A DNA stretch of 64,000 bases from Bacillota bacterium (GTDB lineage Bacteria > Bacillota > UBA4882 > UBA8346), in NCBI GenBank assembly GCA_023392595.1, contig JAEVYU010000021.1, positions 4,620 to 68,619 of the forward strand. The letters are read 5' to 3'. A program made the position numbers and the translations under genes. This document shows positions 8,267-20,600 of the stretch, in pieces. A model generated the notes under the pieces. The model did no database searches, was not told where the DNA came from, and saw nothing but the letters and a program-made list of their open reading frames with translations. Every line of letters starts with the position of its first letter. Position 1 is the stretch's first letter.

Positions 8267-11200
8267 TTATAACAATTTCCGGGCCTGCAAATCAAGTACC
8301 AGTTCTTTGGCTTCTTTTTTGAGGGCAGCGTATTTATCAGGATATTTTTCTTGTGTATAAACTTTTAAGGCCTCATCGTAAGCCCGAAAAGCGCTGGTAT
8401 ACCATTCGGGTTTAGCTTCGGCTTCCGCGAGCTCTCTGGCTAGGGTTTGCAGGTTTAATTGTAGAATCGCATATAATTGGGGAAAACGTTCTAAAGTGTA
8501 AACTTTTAAAGCACAAAGATAAGCGTCATAGGCATTTTTTAAATTTTTGGCCCTGGTCTCATTTTGGGCCAAAAATTGATAGATGTTCCCCAAACTGTTT
8601 TGGATCATCGCGAAATCCTTCGGGAATGACTCGAAAGTTTTAACTTGAAGCGCGGCCTGATAAGCAAGGGCAGCTTTTTCATAGTATGAGGAATCTTTTT
8701 CGATTTCTGCCAAGTCACTACAGGTATTACCGAGTAAATTTTGGGTCGTAGCATAATCCTGGGGATGATTATCTTTAGTATATACCTGTAAGGCTTTCTC
8801 CAAAGCGTTGATGGCTTGTTTGAAGTGCAACGCTTTGGCCTCGATTTCCCCCAATTTCAAATGGACAGTACCGGTGTAAAGTTGGCTAAGAGCAAACGAC
8901 TCCGGTCCCTGCTTGGTTGAGAAGAATTTTAACGATTCACCAAGAGCATGGAGGGATTTTTTTAAGTTGGAGACTTTATCTTCCGTCTCTGATAGTAACA
9001 AGAATGCCAGACTTTGATTTTGCCGGGTCTCTCCGTATAGCATCGGAAAACATTCGATGGTGCGCACACGGATAGCGTTTTGAAAACAAGTAAGCGCCAT
9101 TTTACAGTGGGTTGTTTTGTTTTCAACCTCGGCGAGCAAGGTGTAAGTTTTACCCAACCAATGCTGGGATGTGGCAAATTGCATGGGGAAGGACTCAAAA
9201 GTTTGTACCGTGAGAGCCTGGCTCAAACTTTCAATGGATTTTTTGCAGTTGATAGCCTTATCTTCCGATTTTGCCAATAAACAATAAACAATGCCTAAGT
9301 TTTGGTGAAGGTTGGCATATTCAATCGGTGATTGAGTCGGACTTTTTTGTTTCAGGCTTTCATGATAGTAGGTAATCGCTGATTTATAATGAGCCGGTTT
9401 GTCTTCAATTTGGGCAAGGGACCGGTAAACATCCCCGAGCAAGGTTTGGATGGTTGCATACCGTTCCGGATTGGAATTCTTAGGGAATGTTTGCAATATT
9501 TTTTGATAAACCGAAATCGCCTGATGATAATTATCGGGGTTTGCCTCTAAGGCCGCCAATTGTTGATAAACATTTCCTAAATGATTAAGGGTATCGGCAT
9601 ATTCTTTTGGGTGCTGTTCGTGAGTATACATATTTAAGCCATTTTGAAACGCTTGAATGGCCTGATGGTAATTTTCCACTTTGGCTTCGACTTCAGCTAA
9701 ATTGCAATAGGTTAAGCCGATTTTATTTTGGGTAATTGCATATTCAAAGGGTTTACTTTCTTTCAAGAAAGTTTTCAAGGCCAACTGATAAAATTCAATC
9801 GCTTTATTGCTGTTGTCCGCTTTTTTCTCTAAATTAGCGAGTTGGTAAAAAACATCGCCCAGTTTTTGCTGAAGCTCTTCGGCACGGAGCGCTTTGGGTA
9901 AATTTTTATTTTGAAGGGCATCCGAATAGAATTCCAACGCTTTCTTGAGATTATCACGCCGGTTTTCGGATTCTGCCAATTTTTCGTATGCGCATCCGAG
10001 TTCGGTCAGAATGATAGCTTTCTCTACATGGTATTCGGATCTTTTATGTAGAAATTCCCAGGCGCTTTGGTAGGCATTGATCACTTGCTGATAATTGAAA
10101 ATGCCGTTTTCCATTACAGCCAGTTGTTTATAAATTTCAGCAATGCTTAGTTGCGTTCTCAAAATTAAAAGTTCCGGCAGGGAATGCTTTTTAGTATAGG
10201 TAGCAAGGGTTTCCTCAAAGGCAAGCAAGGCTTGCTTGAGATGAAAAGCTTTATTATTTAATTCAGACAGTTCAAAATAAATATTGCCTAAGATAAAATT
10301 GATAAGGGCATAGTCTTTAAGGTAAAGGGGTTTGGTGTAATATTGGAGGGCTTCTTTTAATAGAGAAACCGCCAAATTGAAATTATGTTGCTTATTTTCG
10401 GAGATTCCCAGATAAAAATGGGTAAATCCAAGATATTTCTTTACTAACATCCCTTGATATTCTTCATCGAAGCTTCCTTTAAGCGCCGCATTCAAAGCTT
10501 CAATGGCTTGGCGGCAATTGAATGAGTCATCCGTTTGAAAGGCCATTTTAAGATAGGCGATGCCCAAATTAATTTGACAAATCGTTGCATCATGCCCTGA
10601 CGGACTATGATCTGGCAATGCTTCCTTAAAAAAAGTTACCGCTTCCCTGTAATGGGCGATCGGTTCGGATAATCCCGACAGAATCAGCTGGCACCACCCG
10701 GCAGTTTTGAGAACGGGCCTTCTGGCATCGGGATTTTGCTGAAAGGCAGTAGAACGCAAATAATCCCGGCATATATCACCGGCAAAAACAGCTGCGGCAG
10801 AAATCGCATGATCTTCTTGATTCGGTTGTTGCTTACAGGTAATACTCCTTAATGCAGCGGTAGCGATAAGCGATACTAAGGTTCCCGAGAGGGGTTCGTT
10901 GTTTTGAACGGAAAATTCCTTGAATTCATGATAAATCTCCTGAAGCTTTTGAAGGGAATCTTCAGGAATGAAAAGATAAATCCGGATTAGTTTTTGAAAT
11001 GTTTCCGTAAATTTCCCGTTGATGGATGGTGTTTTGAAAAGTTCAGGGTAGATTTTAGCAGCAACTTTTGCCCCGATTGCTGGAGAGTAATTTTCCAACG
11101 ACGGGTTTAATACTGTTTGTAATCTGTTTACATCCGACTTATTTAAACTGATCCGGGTAATCTTATTCCGCTCAAGTTCGGGTAATTGGATACCCGGATT

Positions 11201-11668
11201 CAAGGATGGATTGATTAGTTGTTCGTCAAAAACGGTTTTTTCCAGGCCGGATTCTTCCGCTTGCCCGTAAAAGGCCTTGGCATTCACTTGAGCTTTCGCG
11301 GAATGAATGGTAATAACAGGTAGACCGCTGCCTTTGATGAAACCAAGCGCATAGGGAATAAAGGGGGATAGCCCATCGAGCACGACGAATCCTAAAATAC
11401 TATTCATGACCTGGCCTTTTAGTTCGCTGAAACAGGCTGGAGATTGGGTGAATTCTTCACCAAGCCGTTTCGGGACAATACCATGATCATGGAACCAATT
11501 TTCCAGAGCCAGAAAGAGTTCCAGTGGGCAATGATTGCCGGAGATCAAAAGTCCCTGTAGTTCATAGGACATGATAGGGCCTTGCGCATTCAGGGTGTCC
11601 GCAAGCTCCATCCGGATACTATCATTCAGTAATTTTTTTGATTGGTTCAGTGTGAACATTGTTTTCAC
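8267..11668 (-). CDS. 1133-residue TPR protein with N-terminal TIR/nucleotide-binding-like domain
   Basis: Residues about 34-165 form an alpha/beta domain also found in the giant TPR protein next door. VVLDGLSPFIPYALG occupies residues 95-109, the same positions as the related VLLDGLTPNLLYKYG in the neighbour. The rest, from about residue 240, is a run of long TPR units of about 50 residues. Their consensus is like AI-AYQ-AL-VYT-E-FP-DYA-TQ-NLGN-Y--LAE-E. Such units usually build a superhelical protein-binding scaffold. An ATG at 11659, 11 bp after AAGGA, is an alternative start to the GTG at 11668. It follows the giant gene by 11 bp and is the last gene of the operon. I cannot assign a function. 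The N-terminal domain could be a TIR-like or other nucleotide-handling effector, but this is a fold guess from pattern. Confidence 0.88.
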   Translation of the reverse strand: MKTMFTLNQSKKLLNDSIRMELADTLNAQGPIMSYELQGLLISGNHCPLELFLALENWFHDHGIVPKRLGEEFTQSPACFSELKGQVMNSILGFVVLDGLSPFIPYALGFIKGSGLPVITIHSAKAQVNAKAFYGQAEESGLEKTVFDEQLINPSLNPGIQLPELERNKITRISLNKSDVNRLQTVLNPSLENYSPAIGAKVAAKIYPELFKTPSINGKFTETFQKLIRIYLFIPEDSLQKLQEIYHEFKEFSVQNNEPLSGTLVSLIATAALRSITCKQQPNQEDHAISAAAVFAGDICRDYLRSTAFQQNPDARRPVLKTAGWCQLILSGLSEPIAHYREAVTFFKEALPDHSPSGHDATICQINLGIAYLKMAFQTDDSFNCRQAIEALNAALKGSFDEEYQGMLVKKYLGFTHFYLGISENKQHNFNLAVSLLKEALQYYTKPLYLKDYALINFILGNIYFELSELNNKAFHLKQALLAFEETLATYTKKHSLPELLILRTQLSIAEIYKQLAVMENGIFNYQQVINAYQSAWEFLHKRSEYHVEKAIILTELGCAYEKLAESENRRDNLKKALEFYSDALQNKNLPKALRAEELQQKLGDVFYQLANLEKKADNSNKAIEFYQLALKTFLKESKPFEYAITQNKIGLTYCNLAEVEAKVENYHQAIQAFQNGLNMYTHEQHPKEYADTLNHLGNVYQQLAALEANPDNYHQAISVYQKILQTFPKNSNPERYATIQTLLGDVYRSLAQIEDKPAHYKSAITYYHESLKQKSPTQSPIEYANLHQNLGIVYCLLAKSEDKAINCKKSIESLSQALTVQTFESFPMQFATSQHWLGKTYTLLAEVENKTTHCKMALTCFQNAIRVRTIECFPMLYGETRQNQSLAFLLLSETEDKVSNLKKSLHALGESLKFFSTKQGPESFALSQLYTGTVHLKLGEIEAKALHFKQAINALEKALQVYTKDNHPQDYATTQNLLGNTCSDLAEIEKDSSYYEKAALAYQAALQVKTFESFPKDFAMIQNSLGNIYQFLAQNETRAKNLKNAYDAYLCALKVYTLERFPQLYAILQLNLQTLARELAEAEAKPEWYTSAFRAYDEALKVYTQEKYPDKYAALKKEAKELVLDLQARKLL

Positions 11669-11679
11669 AATCCTTGACT

Positions 11680-14600
11680 TTAATCAATTAATAAATTAAC
11701 TAAGTTATCCATTTCATAACGTAATAAGCGGTACTTTTTAGGAAATTTATGCTTGGTAAAGACTTTTAACGCTTCTTCACAGGCTTCAAAGATTTTTTTG
11801 TAGATTTCAACGTTATTTTCATTTTCGGCCAATAAATAACAACAGGCTTTGATATGATCATAAAAAATTCCATAGTTTAAAGGAAATCGTTCAAAAGGAC
11901 AAATGGTAAGGGCCGCCTCGTAGATCTCGATAGCTTTTTTAGCATTGGTTTCGATATCCTCCCGGCGGGCTAATTTTTGATAGGCATTCCCTAAACATTT
12001 TGAAGAATTTACATAAATCAAAGGATTATTTTCGACTGTCCAAAAATTTAAGGCCTCTTGATAGGAGAAGATGGCATTTTTTAAATTATCATGATTTCCA
12101 TCCACTTCAAAACATGTTTGATACGCATTTCCCAGAGTTTGCATCAATAAAGCATAGTCAGGGGAGTTTTTATCATAAGTGTATATCTCCATGGCTTTTT
12201 GGAATGATTCAATTGCTTGGAGACTATTGGTTCTTTTTTCTTCAATAATGGCTAAAGATTGCGGTTCCTTCTCCGGAACCGAATAAGCAATCGTAAACCA
12301 TTCAGGGGCTTTTCCCAAATCGGAAGCAGCGACAAATTCTTGATAAGCTGCCCAGGAAAACGGTTCATCGCCTTTGAGAGATTCGGCCACCGCTAAAATA
12401 TAATAGGCATTTCCTAATTGGCTCAATATTTGACTGCATTCCAAATCTTGAACCGACGAAGCGAGACCTTGTAGAGCCTCTTGGCAGACATATATCGCTA
12501 ATTTGCAATTGTCTACCCGATCCTCATATTCGGCCATATGAAATAAGGCTTTGCCCAAATTCATTTGTATCGTGGAACGTTTTGGATTTTCCTCTTCACC
12601 GGTTCCGTTTTTCAGTGCTTCCCTGTAAGCGGTGATGGCTTTATTCCAATAACCGACATCTCTTGATTCGCTTGCAAGCAAAGCATAGGAATGCGCCATA
12701 CTGTTCCAAATGGAGCTTTGTTGAATCGAGTGCTTCCCATTACGACTGGGAAGGGATTTTTTCAAGGCGTCAATAGCCTTATTACAGTTGTTGACGGTGT
12801 CGTTAAAATCGGCCAGCCGTAAATAGGCCTCCCCCAGATGTTGCTGAATGATATGAAAATAGAAATCTTTATCATTCAGACAAGTTAAACTTTCCTTGTA
12901 ATAATGAACCGCCTTTTCCAAGTGTTCTGTTTCATAACCAAGGGATGACAGCGATTCATAAATCTCGCCGAGGTTTTTTTGAACCAACGCATATTCTTGC
13001 GGATTTTCCTGTTTGGAAAGAAATTTTAAAGCATCTTCATAAGCGTGAATGGCATTTTTAAAATCTTCAATGCTCTCGCGAATACGGGCCAATTGATGAT
13101 AGGCTTCTCCTAAATCGCACTGGGTTTGCCAAACGCGGTCCGTTGTTTTAAGTTGCAAAAAGAGCGCCGCTGCGCTGGTATAATAACCGATTGCCGCTGG
13201 ATAATTGGTTTCGGGTTCCTGAAAATGGCCTATTTTTAAATAAAGATTGCCAATTTCCACTTTCGTATCGGCGCAGTCCTGAGAATGCTCCACCACCAAT
13301 CCAATACTGAGGAATTCTTCAAAACAGGTTATGGCTTTTTGAAAAAATTGGGGCTCGAGTGTTGTTTCGGCATGAGCCCTATAAGCTTTACCCAGTTTAT
13401 AAAGAGTTGGCGAATAATCACTGATCATCTTCATTTCGCTATAGACATCAGCGGCTTCCTGATAGGCCTGAATTGCCATTGGATAATGGTTATCCAGATT
13501 TTGAGAAAGGAAATAGGCATCCGCCAGGTTTACTTGGGTTTCTGCATAATCACGGGGATTATTGTCAAGATTCCTTACTTTGAGAGCTTCTTCAAAACAA
13601 CGAATGGCTAATTTTAGATTCGCGGTGTTTTTTTCATTGTCCGCCATTTTTAAATAGATGGCCCCTAATACATTTTGCGAGTCTCCATAGTTTTTTGACA
13701 TATATTGCGGGGAAGAAGCTTTAATAATTTCCCGGAATGTTTGAACCGCTTTCTTATAATTTTGTTGCATCGCCGATGGGTTTGCCGAGTGTGCGGATGC
13801 CAGATCGACATATAAAAGTCCCATTTTGAACAGAATGTCAAGTTGTTCCTGGTCCAAACGTTTTTGAGTGGCGATTTTTAAAGCGGACTCAAAGTAGAAT
13901 AAGGCCTGCTTGCTATCATCGATTAAATGTTTGGCTTGGTAAAACTTATGGTAGCCTTCAGCCAGTTTCATCCGCACTACAGCTGGGGTAGCGCTGTTGT
14001 CAATTTCTCCGGGACTTGATTCCAGAACGTTTTTCCAAGACTCAACCGCCTTTTGATAATTGGCCAATTCATCTTCAGTTTCGCTTAATAAGCGGTGAGC
14101 ATCACCTAAATCGTTCATAATGGCGATATGTTCTTTGGAATGCTGCTCTAAAGTATATATTTTAAGCCCTTCGTGAAAAGCTTTGATGGCCTGTTTACAA
14201 TTATTTAGTTTGTTACCGTAATGGGCCAGCCGGATGAAAATTGCGCCGAGGTTTTTTTGGATCAGACCAAATTCAGCCGGATAGTTTTGGAATGTAAAAT
14301 ATTCCAATGCGTTTAGGTAGTTCTCACTGGATTTACGAAGAGTTTCAACTTCCGGTTTCAGGGCGGCGAGAGCATAATAGGAATCGCCCAACGCTTTTTG
14401 GAGTTTGAACCTTTCCGGTAGGGTTTCTTGTTTTTCGTCGGCAATGATCGATAAGGCTTTTTCAAAACATGAAATGGATTGAGGATAATTTTCTTTCCCC
14501 TCCTCAACGGCGGCCAACTTTTGAAGTGCCAAACCTTGTTCTAGTAAAATAGCCACGGTTTGCAGGGGAGCTTGTTCGAAATTTTTCTTTTTCAGGGCTT

Positions 14601-17600
14601 CTTCCAAAGATTGCAGGGCAAGTTTACAGTTTGCGTCTTTGTCGCTAAAATCAGCCAGGGCATTATAGGCAATCCCCAATTGATATTGGACGAGGGTGGC
14701 GTTTGCTAAATCTTTAATCCGTAGAATATTTAGGGCTGCCAACAATGAAGCGACTGCCCTGGAATAATTTTCGGAGGGAGCTACAAGTTTGGCAATATGG
14801 AGATAAATCCGGCCCAAGTTCCATTGGGTAATGGCGAATTGATTGGGAAACGATTGGACGGTATAAACTTGAAGCGCTTCCTGGTAAGCGGCGGCTGCTT
14901 CCCGGAAAACAGTAAGTTCTGAATTGATTTCGGCCAAATGTTGCAGTGTTTTCCCGATGTTTCCTTGCAAGGAAGCGCATTCATTTGGATGGGTTTTCGG
15001 GTTATAGTATTTTAAAGCGCTTTTAAATGAAGCGACTGCTTTGATGGAGTATTCCTCGGTATTTTTTAAATCCGAAAGCATTAAATAAGCATTGCCCAGA
15101 TTGTTTTGGAGTATTGCAAAATCCAACGAATTTAAATCATCCTGCATACTATCAAAGAGAGTGATGGCTTCCTCATAATAGGTAATTGCCTTTTGGCAAT
15201 GGATGATTTCATTTTCATATTTTGCCAGTATCCGATGGGAATTCCCTAAATGATGGCGAACAACGGCGTAATCCAAGGGAAAATTTTCCCGGGAAAAAAC
15301 ACGTAAAGCTTCCTCAAAAGAGAGGATGGCAGCTTGACAATTTGAAAGAGCGTCCGCCTCTTCTCCTAAAGTATTTAGAATGATTCCCATCCTTTTTTGT
15401 AGGTCGGCATAAAAAGAAGGCGACTCTTCAATCGATTGGGCCTGGATAGCCTCACGGTAAGCGGTTAACGCAGAACTCAAATGAGCGTCTTTTTCTTCTA
15501 GCTCGGCTAATCGTTCGTTAGTTAGTCCCAGTTTCTGCTGAACTCGGGAAAAATCGCCGGGGAAACGCTTCCGGGTCCATATTTTTAAAGCGTCCCAATA
15601 GGCATCGACGGCCCGGGTATAATTAATTCCGGGATTTTCCCACTGGGCCAAACCATAGTAAGATTCACCCAGCTTTTCAAAATTGACGGCGTTATATTCG
15701 GGCTGGTCCTGGTTGCTCAATACCCGGAGAGAATCCTGGAAGGATTCAATGGCATTTTTCCAATGTTCAGCCTTCATCGTGGTAAGGGCAACTTTTTGGA
15801 AAACTTGGCCGATTTTATGTTGCGTGAGGGCAAATGGAACCCAAAGCTCATATTTCCGGTATTGCGCCAGGGCCAAACGTAAGTTATATAAGGCTTGGTC
15901 CTTGTTTTGAGGATTGTCGGCGCTCTCCCATGCGATACGGTGGGCAGTTCCTAAATTTTGGTGAAAATCCCCCAAAACCTGCGGACTTATTCCCGCGGCT
16001 TGCGCTGATTGATAGGATGATATCGCTTTTAGGCTATATTCCGATGAGTTGTCGATTGTAGCGAGTTTCAAGTAGGAATTTCCCAAGTTAAAATGGCAAA
16101 ATCCCGAACCTGGTTTCGCTGGGTTATTTCCAAGGATCTTTAAAGCATTTTGATAAGCGGCAATTGCTGTTAATTCATGGGCCTCAGGAGATTGATGTTC
16201 CGCCAGCAAGTGATGAATCTCGCCAAGATTGCATTGGCACCGGATGTATTGGGCCGGATAAATTTCGGAAACAAAGACCCGCGAAGCTTCTAAATAGCCT
16301 TCAAGCGCCAAATTATAATGGGTTAGGGAACCTTCGATTCCGGCAAGTTCCCTGTAAACCCCGGCCAGTTCCATCTGGGTTTTGCCGTATTCCAGGGGAA
16401 GATATTCATAGGTCCTTATTTTTAAAGCGGATTGAAAAGAATCCATCGCATGCCGGTAATTGATGACCTTGTCGGCGAATTTGGCGAAACTGAAGTAAAT
16501 TTCCCCCATACGGTGTTGAATCTCAGCCCAGCGCACCGCGTGCTGTTCAAAAGTCCAAAATTGCAGTGCTTCACCAAAAGAAATCAGCGCTTTTGGAAAA
16601 TTAATTAAGGGTTCATCGTATTGGGCCAGTAAATAAAGGCCTCTTCCGCAAAAATATTTAACGGTCGGATCAGGCTTAATCTCCCAGGCTTCTTGTAGGT
16701 TTTTCAGAGCGGCTCGGCAATTTTCAACAACCAGAGCCCCATCATGCTGATCATGATAACTTTCTGCGAGCAACAGATAAACTTCACCCAAACTCTGAAA
16801 GACAAGGGGGTAAACGGTATTTCCCGTTTCGCGCATCTTTTCAATGACCAACTCGTAATGGGTGATGGCCTTTTGGAAATGGGATTCTTTGGTTGTGGAT
16901 TCTTCGGCGGCTGATTTTCGGTAAAGTTCTCCCATTTGATGATGCATCGCCAGCAAAAGGTCTTCCGGAAGCCCAGGGGTATTTGTGGAAATTAGCCCCT
17001 CAAAATGCTTGATCCCCTGCCCAAAGGCAGTGAGTCCTTCCTTAAGGAAAGTGCTCTCCTGGGTGATATCAAAAAGTTTCCCAAAGTTTATCCCGAGTCT
17101 TTGATATAAACGGGGAACCGCTTCAGGCTCCGAGTCGAGATAATAGGGGAGAGTTGTCTGATACCAATGGATACTCTCTTTGAAATGCTCCGGAGAATTG
17201 CTGAGAAAAGCAAGCTGATGGTAAATATCGGCTAAACTTCTTTGAATCAATGCAAGCTTTAAGGGATCCCGGCGCTCACTGAAAATTTCCATAGCCGCCT
17301 GAAAAGATAAGATCGCCGATTGGTAGTGGGCGGCAGAATGATGAATGGCTGCCTGTTTGGAAAGGTTTTGGGCAATGATAATATGATATTCGGCGTATTC
17401 CAAAGGAGATTGCTCTTTGGATATTAAATGCAACAATTCTTGGAAAACAGTAATGGATTTGGTCAGAAATTCCTCCAAATCGGTTAACTCAAGCATGTGG
17501 TTGTTGATGGCTCCCAAGTTTTTTAAGGAGGTGAGATAAGCCTCGCTGGACTGGGCATCGGTTCTTAAATTGGGTAGCGCCGTTTCGTAACAAAGCATGG

Positions 17601-20600
17601 CATTGTGATAAGAATCAAGGGCATCCGTAGTTTTTGCCAGCGTAAAATGGATATTGCCTAATTGATACTGAATAACCGTAAATTGCCCCGGAAAAGCAGC
17701 CTGATCGAGAATTTTCCCAGCGTTTGAAAACATCTCGATGGCTTTTTGAAAATTAGCGGTGCTATCTTCGAATTCGGCCAATTTTTGATAAATTGCGCCG
17801 ATCTTGATTTGCAGTAGCCCCAATTCCTGAATATAGTTATTTTCTCCATACAAAAGAGCGGATTGTTCGTACATTTGCAGCGCTTTGCGGCAATGACTCA
17901 ATCCAAGGGAAGGGGACAGTTTGAAATAAATATCGCCAATCTGTTGATAGGTATCGGCCGAGCGCTTGAAGTCCTCCATTGTGAAGGGCAATGATTTTAA
18001 CAGGTAATCGGCTGCCTGGTGATGGAGGTCCGGTTTGTTTTCCAAGGTTGCCAGGTTTTCCGAAGTCTGTCCGGCTTTAATCAAAACTTTGGCATAATCG
18101 GGCCCGAATTTGGAAGAATCCAGGTTTTTCAGTACATTCTGATAAAATTGGAGCGCTTTTTGATAATTGGAATTGGGCTCCTCAAATTCCGCCGCTAGAG
18201 AAAAACAATCCCCTTGCTTTTCTTGCAAAGCTGTGTATCGTAAAACATCGTAGCGTACTGACGCGCTGGTTGACGCATTTTCATAAGCCAGAATCCCTTG
18301 GGCCAGAAAATGATGATCTTGTTCCAGCCGGGCCAATTGATAAAATAAATCTCCCAGTTCCTCCTGAATGGAGGAGTAGGGAATGGAATTTTCACCGTCG
18401 GCATTATCGGGAAGAGCTTCCTGCAAGGAATCAACTGCTTTGCGGTAATAATGGGCCGGATCCTTCCATTCTGCTATTTTAACAAAGGTGGCGGCCAATT
18501 TTCTTTGAATCTTTTTATATTGAATGAAATCATTCTTTTGGGTCCAAATGGTTAAGGATTCCTGGTAACTTTCAGCCCCATGGCGATAGTTCTCCAAAGG
18601 GTTTTCCACTGTAGCCCATTGGGTATATAAATCCCCCATTTCCTGTTGAATGGCGGCATAGAGAGGAGTAGTCGAGGTATAAACCCTTAGAACTTCCTGA
18701 TAGGCTGCAAAGATTTTAATAAAAACCGCCGCTTCTTTTTGGTGGGCGGATAAAATTCCGTAAACACCGGCGATACCTTTGTAGGCAGCCGCGTAATATA
18801 TGGGATAACTAGAGATTTTGAAGACCTTTAAAGCTTCTTGATAAGCAGCGATTGCCTTTTTTAAATCTTCCGTGGTCCCGGTGAGTGTTAGTGTAAGTGC
18901 TGCTGATTTTTCAAAAGCTTCTCCCATTTTGAACTGAATCATTGCCTCGTCAAAGGAGAGCTTGTCAAGTTTTCCGGAGGCAAGAATTTTTTCATAAACA
19001 GCAATTGCTTTTCGATAAAGATCCGGATCTTTGCGAACTCTTGCCAAATTTGCGTAAGCAAAGCCCAAATTCATCTGGGCGGCGCCAAAATCCTGCGCTA
19101 ACGATTCATCTCCATATAACGCAGCGGCTTCTTCGAAGGCGGCCACGGCTAGATTGTAAATATCCGCAGAACTTGAAAGGGCTGAATCTTCAGGGGTGCT
19201 TTCCGCCAAATTAAAAAGGGCATTGCCAAGCAGGTTTTGAATGGCAGCGTATTCCAGGGGTTCCTTTTCTTTGGGATATGCTTCTAAAGCAAGTTGAAAG
19301 GCTTCGATTGCCTTACGGCAATCCTCCAGTTCCTGTTCAAATTGGAAGAGACTTGAATAGGCTGTACCCAATTCCTTTTGGATGGATCCAAAAATAGCCG
19401 GAGTTTCTTCCAGGGTATAAATTTTAAGCGCTTCTCCATAAGCCGGAATCGCTTGGTGCAAGGTATCCGTTTTTCCCTCAATTTCTGTTAATTTTTGGAA
19501 AATCGTCCCGCGGTTTCTATGGATTTCTGCATATTCTCTTGGAAATTCCGTTTGGGTAAAATATGGCAATGCCCCATCATAATCTGCAATTGCCGCTTTA
19601 TAGTGAATGGCTAATTTTTCCAGGGCAGCTATTCTTAGAAGCAAATCGCCCCGTTTTTTGTGGATAGCGGCGATTTTATCAATAGGCAAAAGGGTTTCCG
19701 TACCGTCGGCCAAGGGTTCGTCGTCTTCGCTATTTTGGGTTTCGGGAGAAATCACCCGCTCCTGCCCGGGATCGGCGGTGGCCGCCAGCAGCCATTGCAA
19801 GGCATTCTGATAGGCATCAATACCCGCTTGATAATTTTGATTTGGCTCTTCATAATCCGCCGCTATCGCGTAGAGATCTCCTAGCCGGGTCTGAATGAAG
19901 GCAAAAAGTTCGGTATTTTTAACGGATGGGTTGTGGGTTAGGAAGATCTCATAAGCATCCGTTCCCTTTTCGCAAAAAGGTAAAGGGTGTTTCTCAAGCC
20001 GCGCCAAATTCCAGCCAATATCTCCGATTCGATATTGCAATTGGAGCTCATTTGGAGTGGGGCCGGAATGGAGAGAAGCTTCGAATGCTTCAAGGGCTTG
20101 GTGATAGTTTTTAAGGGTTTCTTCATGTGGGGCAAGTTCAAAGGCGGTATTTCCCAGACCCCATAAAGCCTCCTGATATAGCGGCTTTTGGTTTTCGGTA
20201 CCGTGATGGATTTCAAGAAATTGGGTGACCTTGTGATAAACCTCATTGGCCTGACGGGTGTTTTCAAGGAAATTTTCCATTGTGGCCAGTTTATGATAGG
20301 TCTGGGCAATTTTTAAGTTGATTTGGGTATGCGTTTCCCCTTCTTCCCCGGGGATTCCTTTTAAAACTTCGTTCCAGGAAGCAATGGCATGCTGGTAATC
20401 GGAAGCGGAATTTTCAGCTTCAGCCAGGAAATGATATATACCGGCCAATTGAGAATGCAGCCGAAAAAAATCAGCGGGGAATTGTTGGATATTAAAATAA
20501 TCCAACGCTTCCAAGTAAAATGAAATGGCCGAGTGGGAATGGGCTGCTTTTTTCTCAAACTCCGCCAAACTCAAATAGGCATCTCCCAGATTACGCTCTA